From Paenibacillus sp. FSL K6-3182 (lineage in GTDB: Bacteria; Bacillota; Bacilli; Paenibacillales; Paenibacillaceae), in the NCBI RefSeq assembly GCF_037976325.1, contig NZ_CP150265.1, positions 5,903,001 through 5,967,000 of the forward strand: a DNA stretch of 64,000 nucleotides, given 5' to 3'. The translations under genes were made by a program, and so were the position numbers. This document shows, piece by piece, positions 52,094-62,529 of the stretch (its first letter is position 1; each line of letters begins with the position of its first letter). The notes below the pieces were generated by a model that saw only the letters and a program-made list of their open reading frames with translations, searched no databases and was not told the origin of the DNA.

Positions 52094-53476
52094 TTATACA
52101 CTATTTAATTGACTAGTGATTTCATCCCATGTCGTTCCAAGCCTTATAATGTCATCCTCATTAATCTGTTTGCCTGTTTGAACCTCAATTAGCTCAACGT
52201 CTGTAATTGCCCGTAGGCTGTGCCTCGTTCTCTCTGGAATCGATACGGTATCGCCTGGCTCAACGTGACGGTACAGATCATCCAGAATTAGCACTCCCTC
52301 TCCTGAGATAATGGTCCACGCTTCTCTTCGCTTAAAATGCATTTGATAGCTTATATTTTGGCCAGCTGCAACAAAAACCCGCTTTGTAACACAATGAGTT
52401 CCTGATGACAAGACAACGGAATCAACAATTTTGGAATGCCCCCACCTGCGCTCCTCATACTTTGGACGCTCATTCATGAGCTTAAGCTTCGCATCGAGCT
52501 CATTACTTGCATTTTTGCTAGTAACCAAAATGCCGTCGGGACTTGCCGCAACAATCACATTCGTAAGCCCAATAATGGAGATAGGAATGTCCAGTTCATT
52601 GATGAGCTGGGATTGCTCGCTGTCATCCGATATTTCGCCCATGCCTAGTCGTTCAAAGGCCAGCTCCTCGGATAATGTTTTCCATGTGCCAAGATCTTTC
52701 CACTCACCGTCGTAGCAAATAACTGAACGAGAGGTTTCTTTTTGCGATACTTCAATTTCGAAACTTGATTTAGGAATTTTCGTATACTGTTTATATAGTT
52801 CATCATAATGGATAGGCAGCCTGCGATTCATGAGCAAAGTAATCATATAATCAAGCTTGAAAGCGTAAATACCGCTATTCCATAACGCTCCGCCTTTTAT
52901 TAATTGATTAGCTTCAGCCTCATACGGTTTCTCTTTGAATGAATGTACTCTACGTTCATAGCTGTCATCCTCATTACTGTGCCGATTGGCTTCTGGAACG
53001 ATATATCCATATTGCTCTGACGGATAACTTGGCTTAGTCCCAACCATAAGCAGCTCAGATTTGCTTTCTCTGATCAGCTTTGGAAGTCCTCTTATACATG
53101 AGAAAAAATCACAGCTTACATAAGCATCAACTGGTATGACAATGACCGTTTCATTTAAAGATACGCCCGCGATTGAATACAAATAAGCAGCGGATAACGC
53201 TATCGCAGGAAACGTGTCACGCTGCTCAGGCTCAATGATAAGCGGTGCTTTTACACCAACCTGTCTTTGTAAAATCTCCACCTGCTCACGGCAAGTTGAA
53301 ATGCGAGTATGCTCCTGCAAATCCGACTCTTCCAGCTGGCGCCATATGCGCTGCAGCATTGATTCCATGCCGCCGTTTGGGCTCTCCAATACAGTTAAAT
53401 ATTGTTTTGCTCGACTACTATTCGACAAAGGCCATAATCTCTTTCCAGATCCGCCTGATAACAAAATAATTTTCAA
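52094..53476 (-). CDS. manC: Mannose-1-phosphate guanylyltransferase / mannose-6-phosphate isomerase-like (ManC)
   Basis: A 460-residue bifunctional-type enzyme. The N-terminal nucleotidyltransferase has LLSGGSGKRLWPLSNSSRAKQYL and FKEKPYEAEANQL; the C-terminal cupin domain (about 345-460) has the MPI pattern QNISYQMHFKRREAWTIISGEGVL and GDTVSIPERTRHSLRA. It makes GDP-mannose, probably for surface glycan, and is a second copy beside 11555-12634, which lacks the cupin. Confidence 0.92.
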   Translation of the reverse strand: MKIILLSGGSGKRLWPLSNSSRAKQYLTVLESPNGGMESMLQRIWRQLEESDLQEHTRISTCREQVEILQRQVGVKAPLIIEPEQRDTFPAIALSAAYLYSIAGVSLNETVIVIPVDAYVSCDFFSCIRGLPKLIRESKSELLMVGTKPSYPSEQYGYIVPEANRHSNEDDSYERRVHSFKEKPYEAEANQLIKGGALWNSGIYAFKLDYMITLLMNRRLPIHYDELYKQYTKIPKSSFEIEVSQKETSRSVICYDGEWKDLGTWKTLSEELAFERLGMGEISDDSEQSQLINELDIPISIIGLTNVIVAASPDGILVTSKNASNELDAKLKLMNERPKYEERRWGHSKIVDSVVLSSGTHCVTKRVFVAAGQNISYQMHFKRREAWTIISGEGVLILDDLYRHVEPGDTVSIPERTRHSLRAITDVELIEVQTGKQINEDDIIRLGTTWDEITSQLNSV

Positions 53477-53526
53477 AGCATGTCCCCCTTCTAAGTTGTT
53501 ATTGAATTCTACTTCCTATCAGATCG

Positions 53527-53967
53527 TTAACTACTGTAATACAGCCGTTTTGTATTCAATAATCTGCTGTATAAATAATGAATTTTTTTCTGCTGTGGCT
53601 GACTTTCTAATATTTCTTGGTTCATGACACCAATAATAAGAGAGCGAAGTGTATTCGAGCATTCAAATAACACGCCATGAGCGAATTGATTATCTTGTTT
53701 CAAATTCCAAACGATCCGACCGCGAATCATAATCTGTACATTCGAAATCGTCATTCGAAATTCAACAAGATAATTGGATTGAATCGGTAATTGCAAGCCG
53801 GATAAGAAGCATAAACCATTTTGGCTTAAATTAAGTAGAAGTACTGTAGTCGTAGATGGTGTCAACAATTGTCCATCTTTACTAATTAGCCGCAGCTCTG
53901 CCTTAACGCCTTCTGTGAAGCGTAGCCTAATGTGGTTGCGCGAGGCATCATTTGAATTCATCGCCAT
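53527..53967 (-). CDS. PilZ-domain protein
   Basis: A 146-residue protein with a PilZ-type c-di-GMP-binding region: RNHIRLRF supplies an RxxxR-type motif and LLNLSQNGLCF the (D/N)xSxxG motif, followed by a beta-barrel (about 40-115). The C-terminal tail has Tyr-rich residues. The start at 53967 (GGAGGA 7 nt upstream) is preferred over 54003. It could link c-di-GMP to surface polysaccharide or motility; the neighbouring ManC makes the first plausible. Confidence 0.75.
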   Translation of the reverse strand: MAMNSNDASRNHIRLRFTEGVKAELRLISKDGQLLTPSTTTVLLLNLSQNGLCFLSGLQLPIQSNYLVEFRMTISNVQIMIRGRIVWNLKQDNQFAHGVLFECSNTLRSLIIGVMNQEILESQPQQKKIHYLYSRLLNTKRLYYSS

Positions 53968-54352
53968 GCTTAATTCCTCCATCATACCTAATAGCAATAA
54001 CAATCCTTGTTACAGCTCAAATACTGGACTACATTTCTATTCATGCCTATTTATCTAGCAAGAAATCTATTTCAAGTACAGTGACGGCTGCGTCCCAAGC
54101 TCCCTCTCCGCTATCCATCTCTACTTTATCTCTTAACCTCTGACCAACTACATATAAATTACTAATAATGATAGATATATTAACATCATTATACCCGAGT
54201 CCGCGGATGGAATATGTCGGTTAATGGGCGCGGCTTTCTTCTAATTTGGTGGCATTTTGTCGAAAAACAAAAGGGACTGTCGTCTGAAGTAATGAAGCTA
54301 CTTCAGGGACAGTCCCTTTACTCGTATATACGATTTATAAAATAAGTCTGAA
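53968..54352. other. Gene-free interval upstream of the PilZ gene
   Basis: 385 nt with no gene I can support. It has a minus-strand TATAAT at about 54190-54195, which may be the -10 of a promoter for the PilZ gene, next to an inverted repeat TAATGAT / ATCATTA (about 54165-54190), and the gltB terminator. Confidence 0.4.
54263..54319 (-). terminator. Intrinsic terminator of gltB
   Basis: AAAGGGACTGTC / GACAGTCCCTTT (54270-54319) encloses a perfect CTGAAGTA/TACTTCAG inner stem; the minus-strand exit is TTTTGTTTTT. Likely ends the glutamate synthase gene. Confidence 0.85.
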
Positions 54353-57300
54353 TTACTTGCCGCCTGCGCGTGCAAGCTCTTTCTTGTTCGCTTCGAACGC
54401 TGCAAGAAGTGCTGCTTCGCCCACTAAGCCTGTATCTTCAACCTTGCGGATCTGTTCAAGCATACGCTTGTAGTCCTTAGGAATGACTTTAACGAATTTC
54501 GAAAGCGATGCTTCCCAATCATTCAATAGACGGGTACCAATCGCACTCTCTGTATACTTAACATGTGATTCAATCAAACCACGAAGTTCAGCAACATCTA
54601 CAGAGTCTTCTAGGCGCTCCAGCAATACCATCTCCAGATTGCAATGATTGTAGAAATCGCCTTTCTCATCGTAGATATACGCGACTCCGCCAGACATACC
54701 TGCCGCAAAGTTACGACCTGTGAGGCCAAGAATAACGACGCGTCCGCCTGTCATATACTCACAACCGTGATCGCCGACACCTTCTACAACTACATTTGCG
54801 CCGCTGTTCCGAACAGCGAAACGTTCGCCAGCTGCACCGCGGATATACGCTTGACCGCTAGTAGCACCATACAGCGCTGTGTTACCGATAATAACATTGT
54901 CCTCAGCCACAAAAGTTGCCTTTGGTGACGGTGCTACAATGATTTTACCGCCGGATAGCCCTTTTCCTACATAGTCATTCGAATCGCCTTCGATTGACAA
55001 CGTGATTCCTTTAGGCACGAATGCACCAAAGCTTTGGCCAGCCGTTCCGACAAAATGGTAAGAAATCGTATCTTCCGGCAAACCTGCTGCACCGTATTTA
55101 CGCGTAACTTCGCTGCCAAGAATCGTACCAACAACACGGTTCGTGTTCAAAATAGGGAATGTGCCGCGTACGCGCTCGCCATTCTCAATCGCAGCCTTTG
55201 CAAGTGGAACGAGCTGCTGCATATCAAGCGACAACTCAAGACCATGGTTTTGCTCTTGAACATTGTAGCGAACTGCATCCTGTGGTAGATCAGCTTCGTA
55301 CAGCAAGCCAGAGAGATCAATACCTTTTGCTTTGTAATGCTCAAGCAGCTGCTTCGTTTCCAAAATATCGACACGTCCAACCATTTCTTGAATGGTACGG
55401 AAACCGAGCTCTGCCATAATCTCACGCAGCTCTTCAGCAATGAAGCGCAGGTAGTTAACAACATGGCTAGGATCGCCCATAAATTTTTTGCGAAGCTCAG
55501 GATTTTGTGTTGCTACGCCTACTGGGCAAGTATCCAATTGGCATACACGCATCATGATGCAGCCTAGCACGATAAGCGGAGCCGTCGAGAAGCCATATTC
55601 TTCTGCTCCAAGCAATACAGCAATCGCAACGTCACGGCCATTCATCATTTTGCCATCTGTCTCAAGAACGACACGGTCACGCAATTTGTTTAGCATTAGC
55701 GTTTGATGTGTTTCTGCAAGACCAAGCTCCCACGGCAAACCTGCGTGACGAATTGAGCCCATTGGAGAAGCTCCAGTTCCGCCATCATAACCGCTGACCA
55801 TAATAACATCTGCGCGGCCCTTCGCAACGCCAGTCGCAATCGTACCAACGCCAACACCAGATACCAGCTTTACATTGATTCTTGCGCGTGGATTAGCATT
55901 TTTCAAGTCATGTACAAGCTCTGCCAAATCCTCAATAGAATAAATATCGTGATGCGGCGGCGGCGAGATCAGTCCTACGCCAGGCGTGGAACCACGAACC
56001 TCGGCTACCCAAGGATATACTTTAAGGCCAGGCAGTTGACCGCCTTCACCAGGCTTAGCGCCTTGAGCCATTTTAATTTGAATCTCATCTGCATTAACCA
56101 AGTAGTTGCTCGTTACGCCAAAACGTCCCGATGCTACTTGTTTAATCGCGCTGCGTCTGGAGTCGCCATTCGCATCTGGTATAAAGCGTGCTGGATCTTC
56201 TCCACCTTCGCCCGTATTCGATTTGCCGCCTAGGCGGTTCATCGCAATAGCCAGACTCTCATGGGCTTCTTTACTGATTGAACCAAATGACATCGCACCT
56301 GTTTTGAAGCGTTTTACGATGGATTCAAGCGATTCAACTTCCTCAAGCGGAACGGCTTGACGGCCTTCCTTAAACTTGAGCAAAGAACGAAGCGTAAGAT
56401 GTTTTTTGTCCTCGCCCTGTACAAGCGCAGAGAACTTTTTGTATAGCTTGTAGTCATTCGCACGAGAAGCCATTTGCAGCGTATGAATTGTTTGCGGTGT
56501 AAACAAATGGTCTTCGCCATCTTTACGCCACTGGTAATCACCGCCAGAGTCAAGCTCTTTCTCTCCGCCTTCTTGCTCAGCGAAAGCGCGGTTATGGTGT
56601 TTCAACGTCTCTTCGGCAATAACATCTAAACCGATGCCGCCGATACGGGACGGTGTCCATGTGAAGTACTCGTTAATCACATCTTCTTTCAAGCCGAGCG
56701 CTTCAAAAATTTGAGCGCCACGGTAGGATTGAATAGTCGAGATACCCATTTTGGACAATATTTTAATAACGCCTTTAGTGGCTGCTTTAATATAATTTTT
56801 CACTGCTTTATCATGCGATACGCCGCGAAGCAAACCTTGCTTAATCATGTCGTCAAGCGATTCAAATGCAAGATAAGGGTTAACTGCGCTTACGCCGTAA
56901 CCAAGCAGCAATGCATAGTGATGCACTTCACGTGGTTCGCCGGATTCCAGCAAAATAGCAACCTTTGTCCGTGTACCTTGGCGAATAAGATGATGATGCA
57001 GTGCCGCTACTGCCAGCAAAGCTGGAATTGCAGCATTTTCCTTGTCGACGCCACGATCGGATAGAATAAGCAAATTATGTCCCTTCGCAATAACACGATC
57101 AGCCGCTTCACACATTTGTGTAAGCGCAGCGCGCAAGCCCGTCTCACCTTCATTTGCAGGGAAGAAGATCGGGAGTGTAATGGAACGGAAGCCAGGACGG
57201 CGCACATGGCGCAGCTTGGCGAATTGCTCATTAGACAAAATAGGCGTATCCAATTTGATGTGTCGGCAGCTCTCTGGCTCCGGATTAAGCAGATTGCGTT

Positions 57301-58957
57301 CTGGGCCAATCGTAGTACCTGTCGCAGTAATAATCTCCTCACGAATCGCATCAATAGGCGGATTCGTAACTTGTGCAAACAACTGCTTGAAGTAATTGTA
57401 CAAACGCTGCGGACGCTCTGACAACACCGCCAGCGGTGCATCATAACCCATTGAAGCGATAGGCTCCATGCCGCTGCCAGCCATCGGCTCAAGCACTTTG
57501 CGAATGTCCTCAAATGTGTATCCGAACGCTTGCTGTCTCATTTGAACAGTAGCATGGTTTGGTTCTGGCAGCTCAGGAGCTTCCGGCAAATCTTCCAAAT
57601 CAACAAGATGCTCATTCAGCCATTCGCGATATGGATGCTCGGTCTCGATTTCCGCTTTCACTTCTTCATCAGAAATGATGCGGCCTTGCTCTGTATCTAC
57701 AAGCAGCATGCGTCCTGGACGCAAGCGGTCTTTGTACAATATATCCTCTGGCGGAATCTCCACGGTTCCAGCCTCGGAGCCGAGAATAATATGATCGTCC
57801 TTCGTTACGTAATAACGAGCTGGACGAAGACCATTGCGGTCAAGCACCGCACCGATTTTTACGCCGTCAGTAAAACCAAGCGCAGCTGGGCCATCCCATG
57901 GCTCCATCAATGTGCTGTGGTATTCATAAAATGCTTTGCGCTCGTCGCTCATGCTCTCATGATTGGACCAAGGCTCTGGCACCATCATCATTGCGGCATG
58001 TGCCATTGAACGACCGGACAAGAATAGGAACTCCAGCGTGTTGTCGAACATTGCTGTATCCGATCCATCTGGGTTAATAACAGGTTTGATTTTCTCGATA
58101 TCATCACCGAACAATTCAGAGGCAAACAAGGTTTGACGGGCATGCATCCAGTTCACATTGCCGCGAAGGGTATTAATTTCTCCGTTATGAATCATATAAT
58201 GGAAAGGATGAGCGCGTTCCCAGCTTGGGAATGTATTCGTACTAAAACGGGAATGTACAAGCGCCATTGCCGAAACAACGGATTCATCGTTCAGCTCGGT
58301 ATAGAACGAACGCACCTGCTCTGTCGTAAGCATTCCTTTATATACGATTTTTCTGGAGGATAGGCTAGAGAAGTAAAACATATTGCCGCCTTCTTTGCCG
58401 GCATAACGAATCGCAAGCTCAGCGCGCTTACGAATAACATATAATTTGCGTTCAAATGCCATATTGTCCTTCAGGCTGTCGTTCATGCCGATAAACAATT
58501 GACGAACATAAGGCTTAACAGCTAATGCGGATTCACCCAGTTTCTTATCATCCGTTGGAACCGTACGCCAACCGATAACCGATTGGTTCTCCTCTTGAAC
58601 GATCGTTTCCACTTCACGCTCAATTGCACGGCGAGCTTCTTCATCCTGCGGCATAAAAATCATACCTACGGCATAGTGTCCTTCGGCGGGAAGTACAATT
58701 TCTTGCTTCTTTAATTCAGCCGCAAAAAATGTATGAGGAATTTGAAGTAAAATACCTGCTCCATCTCCCGTATTCGGTTCGCTGCCTTGACCACCGCGAT
58801 GCTCCATATTCTCGAGCAGCATCAGCGCTTGGCGAATGACCTTGTGTGACTTGATTCCCTTGATGTTGGCCACAAAGCCCATGCCGCATGCGTCTTTCTC
58901 AAACTGCGGATCATAGAGCCCCTGCTTCGGCGGCAATCCCAAAATATGTTCTTTCAT
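54353..58957 (-). CDS. gltB: Glutamate synthase large subunit GltB
   Basis: A 1534-residue amidotransferase: glutamine + 2-oxoglutarate + NADPH gives two glutamates with GltD. After an 11-23-residue propeptide the N-terminal Ntn catalytic Cys is in DACGMGFV; then the glutamine amidotransferase, central, FMN-binding ([22 protein letters not shown], ...[22 protein letters not shown]) and GXGXG beta-helix C-terminal domains. The cluster Cys set [14 protein letters not shown] is present. The start at 58957 is chosen by the family start MKEHILG. No gltD lies next to it, and it is transcribed alone. Confidence 0.96.
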   Translation of the reverse strand: MKEHILGLPPKQGLYDPQFEKDACGMGFVANIKGIKSHKVIRQALMLLENMEHRGGQGSEPNTGDGAGILLQIPHTFFAAELKKQEIVLPAEGHYAVGMIFMPQDEEARRAIEREVETIVQEENQSVIGWRTVPTDDKKLGESALAVKPYVRQLFIGMNDSLKDNMAFERKLYVIRKRAELAIRYAGKEGGNMFYFSSLSSRKIVYKGMLTTEQVRSFYTELNDESVVSAMALVHSRFSTNTFPSWERAHPFHYMIHNGEINTLRGNVNWMHARQTLFASELFGDDIEKIKPVINPDGSDTAMFDNTLEFLFLSGRSMAHAAMMMVPEPWSNHESMSDERKAFYEYHSTLMEPWDGPAALGFTDGVKIGAVLDRNGLRPARYYVTKDDHIILGSEAGTVEIPPEDILYKDRLRPGRMLLVDTEQGRIISDEEVKAEIETEHPYREWLNEHLVDLEDLPEAPELPEPNHATVQMRQQAFGYTFEDIRKVLEPMAGSGMEPIASMGYDAPLAVLSERPQRLYNYFKQLFAQVTNPPIDAIREEIITATGTTIGPERNLLNPEPESCRHIKLDTPILSNEQFAKLRHVRRPGFRSITLPIFFPANEGETGLRAALTQMCEAADRVIAKGHNLLILSDRGVDKENAAIPALLAVAALHHHLIRQGTRTKVAILLESGEPREVHHYALLLGYGVSAVNPYLAFESLDDMIKQGLLRGVSHDKAVKNYIKAATKGVIKILSKMGISTIQSYRGAQIFEALGLKEDVINEYFTWTPSRIGGIGLDVIAEETLKHHNRAFAEQEGGEKELDSGGDYQWRKDGEDHLFTPQTIHTLQMASRANDYKLYKKFSALVQGEDKKHLTLRSLLKFKEGRQAVPLEEVESLESIVKRFKTGAMSFGSISKEAHESLAIAMNRLGGKSNTGEGGEDPARFIPDANGDSRRSAIKQVASGRFGVTSNYLVNADEIQIKMAQGAKPGEGGQLPGLKVYPWVAEVRGSTPGVGLISPPPHHDIYSIEDLAELVHDLKNANPRARINVKLVSGVGVGTIATGVAKGRADVIMVSGYDGGTGASPMGSIRHAGLPWELGLAETHQTLMLNKLRDRVVLETDGKMMNGRDVAIAVLLGAEEYGFSTAPLIVLGCIMMRVCQLDTCPVGVATQNPELRKKFMGDPSHVVNYLRFIAEELREIMAELGFRTIQEMVGRVDILETKQLLEHYKAKGIDLSGLLYEADLPQDAVRYNVQEQNHGLELSLDMQQLVPLAKAAIENGERVRGTFPILNTNRVVGTILGSEVTRKYGAAGLPEDTISYHFVGTAGQSFGAFVPKGITLSIEGDSNDYVGKGLSGGKIIVAPSPKATFVAEDNVIIGNTALYGATSGQAYIRGAAGERFAVRNSGANVVVEGVGDHGCEYMTGGRVVILGLTGRNFAAGMSGGVAYIYDEKGDFYNHCNLEMVLLERLEDSVDVAELRGLIESHVKYTESAIGTRLLNDWEASLSKFVKVIPKDYKRMLEQIRKVEDTGLVGEAALLAAFEANKKELARAGGK

Positions 58958-59376
58958 TGTGAGCAACCTTTCTATGAGAAGATTTTTGGGTAAGCGTGAA
59001 CGTGTTGAAATTAAGCACCGATGAATACGCATTACGCTTCATTTTTGGCTTGTTTTATCATAGAATGGTAGTCAGCGAGGCACACCGGCCTGCTCCTTGA
59101 CATTCCTAAGCTAAACGGAAACGTCTCTTATAGAGCGTTAACGTTTAATTGACCACACCCGGCCTTTACCGCGTCATAGCGATTATCTTGTTATTTTATC
59201 ATTAGGCCAAAGCGGAATCAATTTAATATTTTCATAATAGTTTGCACTATTTTACTACAAATTCAATTATCGAAGATGGTTTTGGAAGGCGTTAGCTTCG
59301 ATTATCTGCGGAGTATCATCATAGCATACCCTACAGTTTTTATTTCCTTTTATTTTAACAGAGGAGTGTGTACTTA
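58958..59376. other. Intergenic region between gltB and the GDSL gene
   Basis: 419 nt holding both upstream regions. A stem around AACG-CTC / GAG-CGTT is seen near 59120-59145 and several AT-rich motifs follow. I could not place a strong promoter, TnrA box or CodY box for gltB. Confidence 0.4.
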
Positions 59377-60723
59377 TTGTATAGCAAGTTTAGGAAAGCG
59401 GCGTTTCGCGCTGCATCGTCAGTATTGATCGCTATCGTGCTTGCAACCGGTATCTCTCCACTAAGTATAAGCACTGCCGGGAATAACGCTCCTGCTGCTC
59501 ATGCTGCCTCTGTAGTTGACAAAAAGAAAGATGATCACACTTACCGCATCGTCGCGGTTGGTGATTCATTAACTGCCGGCTACGAATATGGCTTTACCGA
59601 ACAATCCATTCCATATGGCTTCGTAGAGCATGTATACGAACAAGCTCTATTCCATGGACTTCGTGCAGAGTACATCAATTATGGGGTGCTAGGGCTCCAA
59701 ACATCAGGATTAAAGCGATGGATTGAAGCCGTTGTGAGCGGAGTCAGCGTAAAAAGCTCTGATATTCAGAGTGGACTGCCCGATCCACGCGCAGAGCGAA
59801 TATTTGCTGAAACATCGCTGCTCCGCTCTGCCTTAAGTGAAGCTGATCTAACCGTAATGACAATAGGCGGCAACGACTTGTATGCTGTTCTCGACAAGCT
59901 AAATAAGGGTGCCGATCGTGCCGAGACGACTGCTGTGCTGGACAAGGCTTTGGACAATTACGAGACGGAGCTTGAGCCTGCTCTAAGATTGCTGCTTTCT
60001 CAGCAGCCAAATGCCCAAATCATTATTGCAGATCAATATCTGCCAATACCTCCTCCATTAAAGGTAGGATCACTCATCTTTCCTCTTTACCCTGAGGCTG
60101 ACCGGTTGTTTCTGAAGGATAGCATCAAGCAGCTGCGGGAACGCTTAAATCAGATAATCGAACGGCTTGTAAAAGAAGGATTTAATGTTAAAATCGCAAA
60201 TGTCTCATCTTCCTTCATAGATAATGAGCTAAGCTATACTTCAATTGCAAAAGGGGACATACATCCTAGCAGGGCGGGTTATGCTGCAATGGGGAAATCC
60301 TTTTCGAAGGCCATTTGGGGAGATTATCGTACCATTAAGTCAAGAGCAAAGGATAGTGAGGCTGCTCTTGCTATTGTCGTTAATGGAAAAGAAATGATTA
60401 GCGCAAATAAACCAATGGTTGTTCAAAATCGCACTTTCGTACCGCTTCGGAGCATTGCAGATGCATTAGGCGCTGCCACCAAATGGAATGCCGCTGCTCA
60501 GACGGCAACTATAAAAGTTGCCGATCGAGCGGTGGATATAACGGTAGGACAATCCTCTTTCCGTGAAAACGGTACAGTTAAAGCACTGAATGCACCGCCT
60601 GCTTTTATCCATACCGTTGGCAAAGCAAGCACGTTATATGTTCCGCTTGCCGCATTATCAGAAGGATTGCAATTCCAAGTGATTTATCGCGATACTCTAA
60701 AAACCGTCTTGATTAATAAATAA
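59377..60723 (+). CDS. Secreted GDSL-type lipase/esterase with copper-amine-oxidase-N-like domain
   Basis: A 448-residue exported protein. A signal peptide (KFRKAAFRAASSVLIAIVLATG...AHAA, cut near residue 44) is followed by an SGNH/GDSL hydrolase (about 55-320): AVGDSLTAGYEYG with the nucleophile Ser, TIGGNDLY (block III), and DIHPSRAGYAAM (block V). The C-terminal 115 residues are a copper-amine-oxidase-N-like domain (TFVPLRSIADALGA...YVPLAALSEGLQFQV), common in Paenibacillus and likely a wall-binding or assembly module. TTG at 59377 has GAGGAG 10 nt before it. Confidence 0.9.
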   Translation: MYSKFRKAAFRAASSVLIAIVLATGISPLSISTAGNNAPAAHAASVVDKKKDDHTYRIVAVGDSLTAGYEYGFTEQSIPYGFVEHVYEQALFHGLRAEYINYGVLGLQTSGLKRWIEAVVSGVSVKSSDIQSGLPDPRAERIFAETSLLRSALSEADLTVMTIGGNDLYAVLDKLNKGADRAETTAVLDKALDNYETELEPALRLLLSQQPNAQIIIADQYLPIPPPLKVGSLIFPLYPEADRLFLKDSIKQLRERLNQIIERLVKEGFNVKIANVSSSFIDNELSYTSIAKGDIHPSRAGYAAMGKSFSKAIWGDYRTIKSRAKDSEAALAIVVNGKEMISANKPMVVQNRTFVPLRSIADALGAATKWNAAAQTATIKVADRAVDITVGQSSFRENGTVKALNAPPAFIHTVGKASTLYVPLAALSEGLQFQVIYRDTLKTVLINK

Positions 60724-60730
60724 TATAAAG

Positions 60731-61126
60731 CTATTTATATTCCTTTAAGAGCTGCTGCATTTGCTCCAAGCTTTTGGCCGCCCAGCGCTGCAGTCGATCC
60801 ATTGAAGCAATTTCGGCTTCTGCGGCAGCTCTTAAAGAATCGTTATACTCTGGAATAATGCCTGTATGCCGCTTTACGTCACGCAGCAAAACATTTGTTT
60901 TTTCTGTAAAGCTTAGTGCACGACGCTCATGAAACATAGGCACGTCTGGATTATAAGGATTATGCAGGTCTCCTTGCTCAGGATGCTTTAACACAGCTAA
61001 AACCTTGACGAGAGCACGAGGCCCGTTAATTTCAACAAGCTCACCTAGATAATGACCGGAGCGGATTTCAGCTCTAACGTTATCCCCTATTTTCAAACTA
61101 TCGTCAACCTGGTTATTTCGTTCCAT
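60731..61126 (-). CDS. kapB: Kinase-associated protein KapB
   Basis: A 131-residue KapB-family protein. The SH3-like N-terminal half (KIGDNVRAEIRSGHYLGELVEINGPRALVKVLAVLKHPEQGDLHNPY) and the FHERRALSFTEKTNVLL segment match the family; the C-terminal helix ends KSLEQMQQLLKEYK. In B. subtilis KapB is needed for KinB phosphorelay input to Spo0A and is described as a lipoprotein, but no lipobox is visible here. It converges on the GDSL gene (7 nt between stop codons). Confidence 0.88.
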   Translation of the reverse strand: MERNNQVDDSLKIGDNVRAEIRSGHYLGELVEINGPRALVKVLAVLKHPEQGDLHNPYNPDVPMFHERRALSFTEKTNVLLRDVKRHTGIIPEYNDSLRAAAEAEIASMDRLQRWAAKSLEQMQQLLKEYK

Positions 61127-61330
61127 ATCGAACCATCCTCACTTTATTATGTTATATTTGCTTGTAAAATATATGTAAATATAGTTGACTACTTAGTTAC
61201 ATATAATAATAATGTGTACATCTTCATTCTAGGATAATTTATCCACCACATTATTCGCAACCCTAGCGGATAAAACTTGTGTTAGTCGCACTTGCATCGT
61301 AATATGGAATTAGAAAAGTAGGTGGAATGA

Positions 61331-62446
61331 ATGCGTAAGAAAAGAGTGCTTCTGCTCTCTGAAGGCTTTGGCTCTGGTCATACCCAAGCTGCCTATGCGC
61401 TCGCTGTCGGACTCAAGCAATTAAGTCCGGGGATTCAGACCCGCGTCATCGAGTTAGGAAATTTCCTTAATCCGGTGCTTGGTCCGTGGATTATATCTGC
61501 ATATCGCAAAACGGTAAGCAAACAACCAAAGATGGTCGGTCTTATGTACCGCAGCAACTATAAGAAGTCGCTTAACCGCTTTACACAGCTTGCGCTTCAT
61601 CGTGTGTTTTATACCCAAACGTCACAGGTCATATCCCAGCTGAAGCCAGAACTAATCGTATGCACCCATCCTGTACCGAATGCTGTCGTTGCTCGGCTCA
61701 AACGTCTAGGACTAGACATACGGTTATATACGCTTATTACAGACTATGATGCACATGGGTCATGGGTAAACCAAGAAGTCAATAAATACCTCGTTTCAAG
61801 CGAGCTTGTGAAAGAGCGGCTCATGGAAAAAGGGGTTACAACAGACCGAATTGAAGTAACAGGAATCCCTGTTCACCCCAACTTCTGGCATACATACGAG
61901 AAAGAAGAGATTAGAGAGCAATTTGATTTAAAAAACATGCCGACCGTACTTATAATGGGCGGCGGTTGGGGAATTTTATACGAGGACAATGCCCTTGAAT
62001 ATATGACCAAATGGCGGGAAAGCACACAACTCATTTACTGCGTTGGCTCAAACGAGAAGATGAAGGAAAAAATGCTTGCCGATCCCCTTTTTCAGCATCC
62101 TAACATTCGTATACTTGGCTTCACTCGCGAGGTGAACAAGCTGATGGATGTCTCCGATCTTCTAATTACGAAGCCTGGCGGCATGACCTGCACAGAAGGA
62201 ATGAGCAAAGGAATTCCAATGCTGTTTTATGAGCCGATTCCTGGACAAGAAGAAGAGAACTGCGAATATTTTATCAATAACGGATTTGGAGAAATGCTCG
62301 ATTCGAACGATACTGTCGATAAGTGGTTCAAGCTTATCCATGAGCCCTACGCTTCAGGCCAGTTTAGAGACAGCCTGCTTACCAAACGCAATCAACAATA
62401 CGACCCCACGAGTTGTCCGAACGCCGTCCTGCGACTGATGCAGTGA
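61331..62446 (+). CDS. Processive diacylglycerol glucosyltransferase-like GT28 (UgtP/MGDG-synthase type)
   Basis: A 371-residue GT-B enzyme of the MGDG_synth/GT28 type. The N-terminal SEGFGSGHTQAAYALAVGL is the acceptor-side motif and the C-terminal half has IMGGGWGILYED, ISDLLITKPGGMTCTEGMSKGIPMLFYEPIPGQEEENC with the donor-binding Pro-Gly-Gly and Glu-Glu-Asn set. Family members make glucosyl-diacylglycerol lipids used as anchors for lipoteichoic acid. The gene ends in a terminator hairpin. Confidence 0.88.
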   Translation: MRKKRVLLLSEGFGSGHTQAAYALAVGLKQLSPGIQTRVIELGNFLNPVLGPWIISAYRKTVSKQPKMVGLMYRSNYKKSLNRFTQLALHRVFYTQTSQVISQLKPELIVCTHPVPNAVVARLKRLGLDIRLYTLITDYDAHGSWVNQEVNKYLVSSELVKERLMEKGVTTDRIEVTGIPVHPNFWHTYEKEEIREQFDLKNMPTVLIMGGGWGILYEDNALEYMTKWRESTQLIYCVGSNEKMKEKMLADPLFQHPNIRILGFTREVNKLMDVSDLLITKPGGMTCTEGMSKGIPMLFYEPIPGQEEENCEYFINNGFGEMLDSNDTVDKWFKLIHEPYASGQFRDSLLTKRNQQYDPTSCPNAVLRLMQ

Positions 62447-62459
62447 CGGTTTTCTTTTT
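62424..62459 (+). terminator. Intrinsic terminator overlapping the end of the GT28 gene
   Basis: CCGTC-CTGC and GCAG-GACGG pair with one bulge, then TTTTCTTTTT. It overlaps the last codons of the glycosyltransferase. Confidence 0.7.
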
Positions 62460-62529
62460 AAAATAAGAATGAAGCATAAATTGTATGCCCTTATCCAAAT
62501 AGTATAACTGATGAAGGGAGCTGTTTATA

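Noticed and set aside
55147..57513. Several 70-170-codon frames within gltB on both strands
   Set aside because: All are overlaps with a long conserved gene, with no independent support.
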